This document shows, in pieces, positions 9,961 through 22,500 of a stretch of 64,000 bases of DNA; within the stretch, counting starts at the first letter, position 1, and every line of letters starts with the position of its first letter. The notes under the pieces were generated by a model. That model was not told where the DNA came from and made no database searches. It was given only the letters and a program-made list of their open reading frames with translations. Source of the DNA: Microplitis mediator (taxonomy: Eukaryota; Arthropoda; Insecta; Hymenoptera; Braconidae); assembly GCF_029852145.1 (NCBI RefSeq), contig NC_079971.1:14365697-14429696 (forward strand), given 5' to 3'. The position numbers and the translations under genes are program-made.

Positions 9961-12900
9961 AAGTGGCTATTAGGGTATGTATAAGGTTATACATATGAGG
10001 CATTTCATGAGAAATCGACCACTTTTGACCCCGAGCCCTTTCGATTTGGCTGAAAATTTTTTTTCTTCTTCTGCCCAATTAAAATCATTTTACACGAAAT
10101 TTTCAAATTTTCTTACGCAACCCAAATCAAAGTTGTGAGTTTTTCAAAACAGTCTTTTATTTTTCAAAAAGCTACAATTTCTTCACAAATTAACTAATTG
10201 GGACGTTTTTTTTTTTTTCCAAATTTTTGTCTTTGAATAAACTTTCCAGAAAAAAATACAAAAAAATTTTAAGATGATAAACTCCTTGAAATTTTCGCGT
10301 TTTTTTCTCAAAATTCGCCATTTTTTATCTTTATTTTTTTTTATTTTCTCGATAAAAACTTCAATTAATTTTGCAATTATTTCCGCCAATCCCAGAGTGG
10401 GCCGACTTTTTGTTCTATTTTTTTCATCAATTGAAAATAAAGTTTTATCCCAGCTGGGCTTATTTAATAAAATATCACTCTGGAAATTTTTGAAGATTTT
10501 TAGATGACCTTAAAATTTGAAAAAATTTAGAAGAAACAAAAATTGAAAGTAGCAATCCTCGAAAAAATTTAGATTTAAAAAAAAAAAGTAAAAATAAAAC
10601 ACAATACACCTATAAATAATTTTATTGTATTTTTTTGAAAATATTACCCCTAAAAACAAAGAGAATGAAGAAAATATTTTCCATTCGGTCTGTTTTTAAC
10701 CAAGTCACAGGCTTTCGAAAAATGAATCCAGCTCATATCGCCATTTCAAAAGCTTGTGACTTGGTCAAAATTAGACTAAATACTTATAACTGAAAAGTTC
10801 CTTATAACTGAAAATCATATCACAGGAACTTAACTATTATTGTCAATAATAATAATAATATATATATATATATATATATATAAACATATATGTATATAAT
10901 CCATTGAGTTTCTGAAAAAAAGCATTCCATTGGGTCAGAGGGGCGGGAGGGTAAGTAGTTAGCACTGTATGCTAGTTATAATAGGTGGAAGGTGCTGGGA
11001 GGTCAAACTACTAAGTCATTTGATATTTTAAATTACTAACAGAAAAGTCTGACGTTTAAGTATATATTTGACGTTAACTTTAAAGGGCACTGTTGTGAAC
11101 AACTGCAGCTCCTTATCTTAGAACAACTGATTAATCAGGTTATGATATCGAGCAGTATAAAATTACTACGATTGTTAACAAACAACTTTATCGTTACTAC
11201 AAAATAATACTATAAATAACGTAGGCTCACGTGTCTTCTATTATAAGTCGATTTCTAATAATGTATATTAAAATCATTAACAACAAACACGACGAAAAAA
11301 AGATAAATTCTACCAAAAACAGATTATCTGTATAAAATCACGCCAAGTACACGTTTAAGATTTTTTACAATTGAGAATAGATTCTTTTTACAAAAATAAT
11401 GAATAAAATCATTGGAACCGTTTTTATAGAATTGAAAAAAAAATTTTAAGAAAAAATTTTCAATATACCTGATGTGCCTATAAACTTAAAAACAAAAAAA
11501 TATCATTAAATTTTATTAGAAAATAATTTATTTGCGAAATCAATTCTAGAAATTAATTTTGCTTGAATAAATTTAGTAACGCACACCAAGTACATTGAAA
11601 TTTTTTTTTCAATTCTATGAAAATGATTACCATGATTTCGAATTATATTAGGTATTTTGTATTTTTTCGATTTGAATTATTGTTTTTGTAAAAACAATCT
11701 TTTCTTGATTGTGAAAAATTTTAAACGTGTACTTGCCGCGATTTCATACAGACAATCTGTTTTTTATAGGATTTTGTTTACGTGGGAATATATTGAGTTT
11801 TCATTTGTTGATTTTCTTAGCATCTAAAGTATACTGAAGCTGATAAGAAAAAAAAAAAAATACCTAAAAAAAGTAAAATTTCGAAAAAAAATTTATTTGT
11901 TAATTTTTTCGAATAATCAATTTTTTTGAAAAGAAAAATAAGGTTCTTTGATAAAAAAAATTTTCGAAATTAAAGAAATGATCAAAAACCGAAGAATCAC
12001 TAATTATGCGATTTTGACGAAAACGTTAATTTTAAAGCTTCGAAGCACCAAGGAAAAAAAAATTGCAGTTCTTTAAAATTGTTAAAGTTTTTTTCAGGAT
12101 ACTAAGGTTGAAAAAAAACTGATGGTATTCTTCGTTCATCCATTATATCCGAAGTTATACTAAAATTTCCGAATATCTCTAGGTATGCAAATTTTTAGCT
12201 GATTTTTAATCAACATTGTTAATCCGAAAAAATTTTTCCCATTGAAAACCAATATTTGTGTCTTATAGAGGATGTTTTGCAGATTTTCCAATTCTACTTA
12301 CATTTCTTGTACAATTAATATGATCTGAACAATTGATTGTCAAAGTAAAAATGTACTTTTTTGCTTTGATCAATGATAACGCAGTGCCAAATCGACATAG
12401 AAACTTTTTAAGGGCGGCAACTTGAAGGATATTAGATTTCCAAAGAGAACATCAAGGTAAGATTATCAAAAAATTTCAATGAAGCTGACAGACCTCTTAT
12501 AAGATGAGCAAAAATGTGGGAAATTTTTCTTACGGTGGTGTTCTTAGGATTACTCCGGAAGCGATTATGATAAAAAATGTTGAAGTCCAGATCTAAAAAC
12601 TAAAAACTTGAAGCAACAATTTGTCTTCGTCTATTTTTGCTGTACGGCCATTTTCCTCCAAGATACAGCATGTCATAAATTGCTTAAAACTTCACAATTT
12701 TTTTTATCCCTTAATTTCTGTGGGTTGTGTAGTTTAAGACACACTCTAACATATGCCCATGGAACACATGCTTAATCAAGAATTCGGTGCCAGGTCATTT
12801 TATTTATTTTACATTTTTTCTATTTTTTATTTAACAAAAAGTGATTTTTACTTTTTTTAAATTTAAAATTCGAAAAAATTTGTTCGGAAGTTACCAATTT

Positions 12901-13867
12901 TCTTTATGGTTGATATATGATTTACTAAGAGAATAAAAAAAAATTGTAAAAATATCGATTTGCTGCCGAGTTACACTCTTTTGTTTATCCGCGCGTGGAC
13001 GAAATGACGCGCTTTTTCGTTTTTCGCGCTTCAATAATTTTTATCTCAGCAACTATTCGTCGTAGAGACTTCGTTCAAAATTCAGTTTGTTCGTTATTAA
13101 ATCTCAAAAACAATGATACTAGTTTGTCTCGATAAGTTCTCAATACTTTCAGAGATATTTCATTTTACATCTAATTATATTATAAAAAAAAATGATCCAC
13201 CTCCCAATTTATCGTAACTTTTTTCCTTATATTTTTTCTAGTATTTTAAAGAAAAAATTTTTCAAAATCGATCTTTACCCACCGAAAAAATGATCTTTGA
13301 CCATTTTTTCGTGCGCATCGACTGGGCTATAAGCCAAACGCATGCAAGTGAAATTTTCCTTTATGATATTTTATTTATATTAAGAAATTTATGTCTTTAA
13401 GGTTGGGCCGTGGTAAATTGATAAACATAATTTTATTTTTCTAATAACGTCAGAGACAAAAGTAAAAGTTAAATAAGTTTATCAAAAAGAACATATTATA
13501 AACTATTGCAGAAGCTAAAAAAAATTTAATTTTAAAATTTCTCTAAAAACTTCTCAAAAAATTTATAAGAAAATAAAATTCTGAAAGTGAATAAAAAAAG
13601 AAATCAACTCATTATTAATAAATTTTTAGAAGTTTTAAAAGTTGGTAACAAAATTTTCTATAGTTATCCAATACTAACGTGTCGGGTCTGATCGTATTAA
13701 AACGAATTGAAAAACGGAGATTTCAAAAACTGCATTGAATCGTGTTAAAGCGGATAGGATGTTAAATCCGACTCAATCCGATCCCGTTTGCTGGGACCTT
13801 AGATATAGTGCAGTTGGAAAGTTTCTGGGGAATTTCTTGCATCAGTGACTTACGCCACGTACTTACG
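9961..13867. other. long AT-rich region, no gene seen
   Basis: About 3.9 kb of low-GC sequence with many A and T runs. It holds a (TA)n tract at about 10857-10882. Short open frames at 10183-10507 are A/T-run translations without protein character. No repeat boundary could be assigned. Confidence 0.5.
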
Positions 13868-14780
13868 CATGAATGCCGCAAGGCCAGACATTGACCTTGA
13901 GCCATGAGCCGATCTTAAGCAAACTATGCGCAACTATTTTCATCAATAGTCTTCCTCTAGAATTGAGTTATAATCTGGCACGAATTTTTTGTGTAAGGCT
14001 TGCGCTAGACTTACTATTGAAATCTAGCCATAAGTATCTGCAGCGCGACATTTACGTAGAAAAAGTTGCTAGCACCCTAGTAGGAATAATCGAGTTTTCA
14101 CTCGATATAAACCAGTAACTGGCCAGTGATATCGAGTAAAAACTCGAAATTGCACCACCTACAACTAAGTCCTAAACATTAATCACACCGACACTGTACC
14201 TTTACTAGTGTGTGTGTCTGTTTATTTTTTTCTGTTAACCTGTACGCGTCGTTGTTGTAAAAAATATTAAAAAACAGTGTGAATTAATTAAAATTTGTGT
14301 ATGTTAACGTGGAAATATCTTACAAAATATATTACAAAATGGATGCGGTAAAAAAAGTTGACACAATAAATTATTGTCAGATTTATTGTTGTTATTCTAT
14401 TAATCTAATGATGTTATTTATTTCATAATGTAAATAAATATAAATTAAACGTTTATGTCATATCGTTTATTTAACATTATTTTTATTTTATTTGACAATT
14501 TTTTATAACCCTTGATAACCTCAATATTCAACATTGATAGTTTCACTGAAGCCGCCATGTTTTGCTCGATCTCTAGTAAGACTGGCCAGTTACTTGACAG
14601 AAACTCGATATTACACTGGCCAGTTAATGGTTTAAGTCTAGTTAAACTGGCTAGTTACTGGCTAAAAACTCGATGACATTTCTACAAGGGCACCTATTGC
14701 TTTTGAGACCAGACTTACTCGAGCCTTGAATACGACTGTTGTATGGGTGAATACATACGGATACTTAAAATTATAATTAA
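13868..14780 (+). repeat. dispersed repeat, copy 1 (interrupted)
   Basis: Sequence at 13868-14076, continuing at 14690-14780, matches the reverse complement of about 26450-26700. The shared phrases include CTAGACTTACTATTGAAAT and GAGTTATAATCTGG. The interruption is the foldback element at 14077-14689. The family identity is unknown. Confidence 0.7.
14077..14689. mobile_element. foldback/MITE element with GCACC duplication
   Basis: The ends are inverted (CTAGTAGGAAT on the left, reverse complement of CTTGTAGAAAT on the right). Subterminal inverted blocks follow, including TCGAGTTTT and CCAGTAACTGGCCAGT-like sequence. GCACC lies on both sides (14072-14076, 14690-14694). The second copy of the host repeat has a single uninterrupted GCACC (minus strand at about 26490-26494), which is the empty site. 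A 2-bp CA duplication with slightly longer TIRs fits equally well. No coding capacity. Confidence 0.75.
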
Positions 14781-15392
14781 TTCCTAAGTTTAAAAAATAA
14801 AAAGAATGAAAACTGGCATTATGTTTTCCATTCATCAAATAAGATTTCAGAATCACGCAGGATAACAGAGTAACGTGGCATCTCTGACTATATTTTGAAA
14901 AATTATAAAAAAATTGTAGTTTTTTTTTCTACAACTTCCCAGGTTATTGGTAGCTTGATATACGAATAAACTGTAATTAGAGAACAAAAAATTCTCTATA
15001 AAAAGTACCCGAAAAAAAAATCAAATAGATCTACGTAGATCGACGTTAATCTAAATATGACTTTTTTTTTATCTCCGTAGATTTCCTTAAATCGACTTGA
15101 ATGTATGTTGATCTACGTACATCTCACTCTCCCTAGAACCTGTACAACTTATTAAAATCTCCGTACATCAATAACTATACATGTGCATCACAGGTTAAGA
15201 CTTTTTGGAGATCCGTTATCTCTGTATATCAAGAAATCGCCAAAATTTAGAAGTACATAGATGTACGGAGATCTGATTTATTTATTTCCGATTATTGTGA
15301 TGTTTTTCGCGTAATTCTGACCTAGACAAAGTTCCGTGGCATATTGTACTAGAATTTGAAGAATGAATGAATGTTGTGTATTTACGAACTAT
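14781..15392. other. anonymous DNA with recurring ATCTACGTA-like words
   Basis: Between about 15020 and 15280 the words ATCTACGTA, ATCTCCGTA and GTACATCTC-like variants recur on both strands, suggesting a decayed short repeat or foldback. No gene is seen. Confidence 0.4.
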
Positions 15393-15456
15393 AACTAACA
15401 CTCGCAAGATACATGCCCGACTCTTGTAAGACACATGCCTGACACTTGTGAGATAC
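15393..15456. repeat. left end of the 22-bp satellite array
   Basis: About three satellite units (ACTTGTGAGACACATGCCCG type) lie left of the solo LTR. They are in the same family as the array that resumes at 16346, so this is the detached edge of one array. Confidence 0.85.
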
Positions 15457-16345
15457 TGAAACAAATCGCTTTTTGTCTTCGTGATTTTAACCAACAGTCA
15501 CTAGAATTCGCGGGTTGAACCCTGGCTTAGGCTGGCCTCTAACAAATTTTATTTTACTTGGACAAAGCAGTGGGCTGGGGTTCTTGCAAAGCAAAGACCC
15601 GCACTTATTCGGACACATCAACGTATGTGAAAACATCAACTTACCTCACGGCTTATAAAATTAAAGATTATTCTTATTGATGGTCAAAATACTATTTATA
15701 AATTAATTGATAATACTTTTATAAACTATTCAAGAATCTCACCAGTAAAATAGGATATGGATAGGATAAACAGATAATAGATAAAGTGAAAGATTAACAA
15801 TTTCAACGATTGTTTATTGCCAATTATAATAGTACAAATTACTTACAAGAAGATGTGAGCACTGGATATAATGTAGATAGCACAGTATAGTTTTATGTTG
15901 CGAGTATCTCACCGGTAACGAATAGTAAGATTTAATCAAACTAACTTTATTTATGATAATTAATCGAGGAGAACAGTAACGTATGAAAGCAAGAGAATTG
16001 CAAGTAATACGGAATATAACGCAAGTTAATTTCCTGATTTTAAAAGAATGCAAGTAACTGCCTGTACTAACAGCATCGCAAGTAAATTGCTACTATATTA
16101 CATTATTGAATACACTACGCGTCTTATTGCTATGTGATCCAGGATCAAAGTGATTGACCGATAATTTTGGGGCGTAGGACTAGCCTCGGGACTCTGTCTC
16201 AACTGCACCCTTACGAACATGCGTCAAAGTAATTATCAGTCATGTGGCCACGGCACTATGACTTGTGTAGTTGCAGACGGCAACGATACGGGGAAAAATG
16301 GGAACCGCAAGGCTGAAAACAGAGATGACAATTCACATTGTCTCA
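15457..16345. mobile_element. solo LTR inserted in the satellite
   Basis: 889 bp with termini TGAAACAA and TTGTCTCA. The related copies begin TGAGACAA, the exact complement of the right end. ATAC flanks it on both sides (15453-15456 and 16346-16349), and satellite sequence is cut and resumed at these points. Homologous sequence starts at 32744 and 42209. No internal coding region remains, so a solo LTR is the simplest reading. Confidence 0.85.
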
Positions 16346-18042
16346 ATACATGCCCGCCACTTGAGAGACACGTGCTCGAAACTTGTATCACAATTGTGAA
16401 ACACATGCCCAACACTTGTACGACACTTGTACGACACATGCCGAACGCTTAGGAGACACATGCCCGACACTTGCGAGACACATGCCCGACACTTGTGAGA
16501 CACATGCCCGAAACTTGCGAGAGACATGCCCGACACTTGCGAGACACATGCCCGACATTTGCGAGACACATATCCGACACTTGTAAGACACATGCCCGAC
16601 CCTTGTGAGACACATGTCCGACAATTGTGAGACTCATTTCCGACACCTATGAGACTCATGTCCGATACATGCTGAACGCTTAGGAGACACATGCCCGACA
16701 CTTGGAAGACAAATATCCGACACTTGTCTGAGACTTGTGAAACACATACCCGACACTTGTAAGACACATGTCCGACACTTGCGAGACACATACCCGAAAC
16801 TTGCGAGACACATGCCCGACACTTGCGAGAGACATGCCCGACACTTGCGGAAGACATGCCCGACACTTGTGAGACACATACCCGACACTTGCGAGACACA
16901 TGCCCGACACTTGTGAGACACATCCCCTATACTTGCCCGACACTTTTGAGACACATATCCGAAACTTGTCTGAGACTTGTGAGACACTTGTGAGACACAT
17001 GCCCGACATTTGCGAGACACATATCCGACACTTGTAAGACACATGCCCGACCCTTGTGAGACACATGTCCGACAATTGTGAGACTCATTTTCGACACTTA
17101 TGAGACTCATGTCCGATACATGCTGAACGCTTAGGAGACACATGCCCGACACTTGGAAGACAAATATCCGACACTTGTCTGAGACTTGTGAAACACATAC
17201 CCGACACTTGTAAGACACATGTCCGACACTTGCGAGACACATGCCCGACACTTGTGAGACACATCCCCTATACTTGCCCGACACTTTTGAGACACATATC
17301 CGAAACTTGTCTGAGACTTGTGAGACACTTGTGAGACACATGCCCGACATTTGCGAGACACATATCCGACACTTGTAAGACACATGCCCGACCCTTGTGA
17401 GACACATGTCCGACAATTGTGAGACTCATTTTCGACACTTATGAGACTCATGTCCGATACATGCTGAACGCTTAGGAGACACATGCCCGACACTTGGAAG
17501 ACAAATATCCGACACTTGTCTGAGACTTGTGAAACACATACCCGACACTTGTAAGACACATGTCCGACACTTGCGAGACACATACCCGAAACTTGCGAGA
17601 CACATGCCCGACACTTGCGAGAGACATGCCCGACACTTGCGGAAGACATGCCCGACACTTGTGAGACACATGCCGGACATTTGCGAGACACATACCCGAC
17701 ACTTGTGAGACACATATCCGACACTTGTAAGACACATGCCCGACACTTGTGAGACACATGTCCGACAATTGTGAGACACATTCCCGACATATGCGAGACA
17801 TATACCCGACACTTGTGAGACACATTCGCGACATTTGCGAGACATATACCCGACACTTGCGAAACACATACCCGACACTTGCGAGACACATGCCCGACAC
17901 TTGTGAGACACATCCCCTATACTTGCCCGACACTTTTGAGACACATATCCGAAACTTGTCTGAGACTTGTGAGACACTTGTGAAATACATGCCCGACACT
18001 TGCGAGACACATACCCGACGCTTGTGCGACACTTGCGAGACA
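16346..18042. repeat. satellite block, 22-bp unit
   Basis: The unit is ACTTGYGAGACACATGCCCGAC, two diverged 11-bp halves. Distinct variant units mark a higher-order structure: the marker GCTGAACGCT occurs at 16671, 17122 and 17463, spacings of 451 and 341 bp, that is 41 and 31 units of 11 bp. Open frames of up to about 260 codons run through it in several frames on both strands because the unit contains few stops; they translate to an 11-residue periodic string and are not treated as genes. Confidence 0.95.
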
Positions 18043-21000
18043 CTTATTCGACACTAGTGCGACATTTGCACGACACTTGTGCGACATTGATGTGACATTT
18101 GTGCGACACTTGTGCAACATTTGTACGACATCTATGCGATACTTGTGCGACACTTGCGTGACACTTCCGCGACACGTGTGCAACACTTCCGCGACACTCG
18201 TGTGACACTTGCGCGACACTTGCGCGACACTTGTGTGACACTTATTCGACACTAGTACGACACTTGCACGGCACTCGTGCGACATATATGCGACATTTGC
18301 GCGAAATCTATGCGACACTTGTGCAACACTTCTGCGACATTTGCGCGACATCTTTGCGACACATGCCCGACACTTGTGAGACACATACCCTATACTTGCC
18401 CGACACTTGTGAGACACATATCCGAAACTTGTCTGAGACTTGTGAGACACTTGCGAAATACATGCCCGACACTTGTGAGACACATGCCCGACGCTTGTGC
18501 AACACTTGCGAGACACTTATTCGACACTAGTGCGACATTTGCACGATACTTGTGCGACATTGATGTGACATTTGTGCGACACTTGTGCAACATTTGTACG
18601 ACATCTATGCGATACTTGTGCGACACTTGTGCGACACTTGCGTGACACTTCCGCGACACGTGTGCAACACTTCCGCGACACTCGTGTGACACTTGCGCGA
18701 CACTTGCGCGACACTTGCGCGACACTTGTGTGACACTTATTCGACACTAGTACGACACTTGCACGGCACTCGTGCGACATATATGCGACATTTGCGCGAA
18801 ATCTATGCGACACTTGTGCAACACTTCTGCGACATTTGCGCGACATCTTTGCGACACTTGTGCGACACTTGCGTGACACTTGTGCAACACTTCTGCGACG
18901 CTTGTGCAACACTTCTGCGACACTTGTGCGACACTTGCGCGGCATGTATGTGACACTTGTGTGACACTTGTGCGACACGTTTGCGACATTTGTGCGATAT
19001 CTATGCGACAATTATGGGACACTTGTGCTACACTTCTGCGACACGTGTGCGACATATATGCGACATTTGCGCGAAATCTATGCGACACTTGTGTAACACT
19101 TCTGCGACATTTGTGCGAAATCTATGCGACACTTCCACGACACGTGTGCGACATTTGTGTGACATTTGCGCGACACTCGTGCGACACTTGCGCGACACTT
19201 GTGTGACACTTGTGCGACACTTATTCGACACTCGTGCGACACTTGCACGGCACTCGTGCGACATTTGCGCGAAATCTATGCGACACTTGTGCAACACTTC
19301 TGCGACATTTGCGCGACATCTTTGCGACACTTGTGCGACACTTGCGTGACACTTGTACAACACTTCTGCGACACTTGCGTGGCATATATGCGACACTTGT
19401 GTGACACGTGTGCGACATTTGTGCGATATCTATGCGACACTTATGGGACAATCGTGCTACACTTCTGCGACACGTGTGTGACATATGGGCGACATTTGCG
19501 CGAAATCTATGCGACACTTGTGCAACACTTCTGCGACATTTGTGCGAAATCTATGCGACACTTCCACGACACTTGTGCGACATTTGTGTGACATTTGCGC
19601 GACACTCGTGCGACACTTGTGCGACATTCGTTCGGCACTTGTTCGGCACTTGTGTGACACTTTCACGACATTTGTGTTGCTTTAAACACTTGTGCTTAAA
19701 ATACTTGTGCGACACTTGCGCGACACTTGTGCTACACTTTTGCGACACTTGTGCGACACTAGACCAACATTTGTACGACACTCGTGCGACATCTATGCGA
19801 CATTTGCACGACACTTGTGCGACATTTGTTCGGCATATAAGCGACACTTCCGCGACACGTGTGCGACATTTGTGCGATATCTATGTGACACTTATGGGAC
19901 ACTCGTGCTACACATCTGCGACACTTGTGCAACACTTCTGCGACACTTGTGCGACACTTGCGTGACACTTGTGCAACACTTCTGCGACATTTGTGCGAAA
20001 TCTATGCGACACTTCCACGACACTTGTGCGACATTTGTGTGACATTTGCGCGACACTCGTGCGACACTTGTGCGACATTCGTTCGGCACTTGTTCGGCAC
20101 TTGTGTGACACTTTCACGACATTTGTGTTGCTTTAAACACTTGTGCTTAAAATACTTGTGCGACACTTGCGCGACACTTGTGCTACACTTTTGCGACACT
20201 TGTGCGACACTAGACCAACATTTGTACGACACTCGTGCGACATCTATGCGACATTTGCACGACACTTGTGCGACATTTGTTCGGCATATAAGCGACACTT
20301 CCGCGACACGTGTGCGACATTTGTGCGATATCTATGCGACACTTATGGGACACTCGTGCTACACATCTGCGACACTTGTGCAACACTTCTGCGACACTTG
20401 TGCGACACTTGCGTGACACTTATTCGACACTTGTGCAACACTCCTGCGATACTTGTGCGACACATGTGCGACATTTGTGTGACATTTGCGCGGCACTTGT
20501 GCTAAACTAGCGCGGCACTTGTGCGACATCTATGCGACACTTGTAGGACATTTGTGCGACATCTGTGCAGTACTTGTGCAACACTTTTGCGACATTTGTG
20601 CGACACTTCCGCGACACGTGTGCAACACTTCTGCGACACTTCCGCGACACGTGTGCGACATCTATGCGACACGTGTGCGACATTTGTGTGATATTTGCGC
20701 AACATCTATGCGACACCTGTGCGACACTTGTCCAACAGTTCTGCGACACTTGTGCGACACTTGCGCGGCATCTATGCGACACTTCTGTGACACGTGTTCG
20801 ACATATATGCGACATTTGCGCGAAATCTATGCGACACTTGTGCAACACTTCTGCGACATTTGTGCGAAATCTATGCGACACTTCCACGACACGTGTGCGA
20901 CATTTGTGTGACATTTGCGCGACATCTTTGCGACACTTCTGCGATATTCGTTCGGCACTTGTTCGGCACTTGTGTGACACTTTCACGACATTTGTGTTGC

Positions 21001-21720
21001 TTCAAACACTTGTGCTTAAAATACTTGTGCGACACTTGCGCGACACTCGTGCTACACTTTTGCGACACTTGTGCGACACTAGACCAACATTTGCACGACA
21101 CTTGTGCGACACTTTCGCGACACTTGCGTGATATTCGTAGGACAATTTTACGACTTTTGTGACACTTGTACGACACTCGCTCGACATTTGTGCGACACTT
21201 GCGCGGCACTTGTGCGACACTTGCGCGACACTTGTGCAACACTTCTGCGACACTTGTGCGACATCTATGCGACACTTAAGCGACACTTGCGCGATACTTA
21301 TGTGACACTTGCACGACATCTATGCGACATTTGTGCGACATTTGCGCGACATCTATGTGACACTTGTGCGATATCTGTTCGACACTTGCGCGGCACTTGC
21401 GCGATACTTGTGCAACACTTCTGCAACACTTGTGCGACATCTGTGCGAAACTTGTGTGACATTTGCACTACACTTTTGCGACATTTGTGTGACACTTGGG
21501 TGACATTGGTGAGACATTTATGCGACACTTTTGTGACATTTATGCGACACCTTTGCGATATTTGTGCGACATTTGTGATACACTTTATCGACAATTGTGT
21601 GACACCCTGTTGATTGCTCTGCAACAATTGTGGGACATCTCTGTGATACTAAAGCGACATCAGCGTGACACCTATGCAACGCTTGTGCAACACGTCATGA
21701 CACAGCATCTTGTAGATAGT
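18043..21720. repeat. satellite block, 11-bp unit
   Basis: The unit is ACTTGTGCGAC and close variants, repeated over about 3.7 kb. An island of the 22-bp type sits at about 18357-18500. A higher-order marker (GTTGCTTTAAACAC with adjacent CTTAAAATACTTG) lies at 19676 and 20127, with a variant at 20996; the spacings are 451 and 869 bp, 41 and 79 units of 11 bp. CpG is frequent (YGCGAC), unlike the surrounding DNA. Confidence 0.95.
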
Positions 21721-22500
21721 TAGAACATTTGGGTGACATTAACTATCTTCTGGTCATGACATTTACGTGACACAACTTGCTATTTAATATTAATATTTGT
21801 GGAGCTCTTTTGCGGCACAACCTCGTTTTCAGTCGCGACCCGAATTATTATTTGGCCATAGAACTTGTGCAAATATTCATACATTTATCGATGACGTGCA
21901 CGACGCTTTACTGTTCAAGTTCAACACTCGCGCAACATGTTTGCCACTCTTTCGTGACAATTCTGCGGCACTCGAGCGACATTTGCGCTATACTAATGTG
22001 ACACCTATCTACCACTTGTACGAAATGTTTGCGGTACTTATGCAACACAGGTACGATACCTAAAAACATCAGCTTTTATATAGTTGATACATTTTCGTGA
22101 CATAAACTACTGCACGGTCACGAGACTCGTGCGGCACATCCTGCCATGCGATTACAACATTTGTGTAACGCAACTCACTATTCAATCTCGACACTTGCGG
22201 GGCTTTCATTCATCGCAACCCACTTTCTAGTTGGGACACGATTGTGATACGAATCTCCTTTTCGTCCCGGAAATTGTGCAAAGATTTATTCGTGTATCGG
22301 TGACATGTACAACGCCATACTGTTTAGTCCTGATTTTTGTAGGACATCTGTATGACACTTATGTGCGACCCAGGCAACACTTGTACAAGAATGATGCAAC
22401 ATCACTTTTTGCAGAGTTAGGACACTTGTGCAATATGAACTACGTTACGGTATCGACACAATCTTGAATGCAGTTGTGACAACTTTGCAGTACAAATGAC
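21721..22500. repeat. degenerate satellite edge
   Basis: Single ACTTGTGCAAC-like words remain at irregular spacing and fade towards 22500, as expected at an array edge no longer homogenised. Phrases such as TTTAGTCGCGACCC and AACTTGTGCAAA recur at longer distance (about 21830 and 22215). Confidence 0.7.

Noticed and set aside
10183..10507. Lys/Phe-rich open frames
   Set aside because: They are translations of A and T runs in AT-rich DNA.
16219..21723. Dozens of overlapping open frames up to 260 codons with Cys-rich 11-residue repeats on both strands
   Set aside because: The 11-bp satellite unit lacks stops in most frames, so long frames arise on both strands at once. There are no plausible starts, introns or flanking signals, and every frame has the same 11-residue period.
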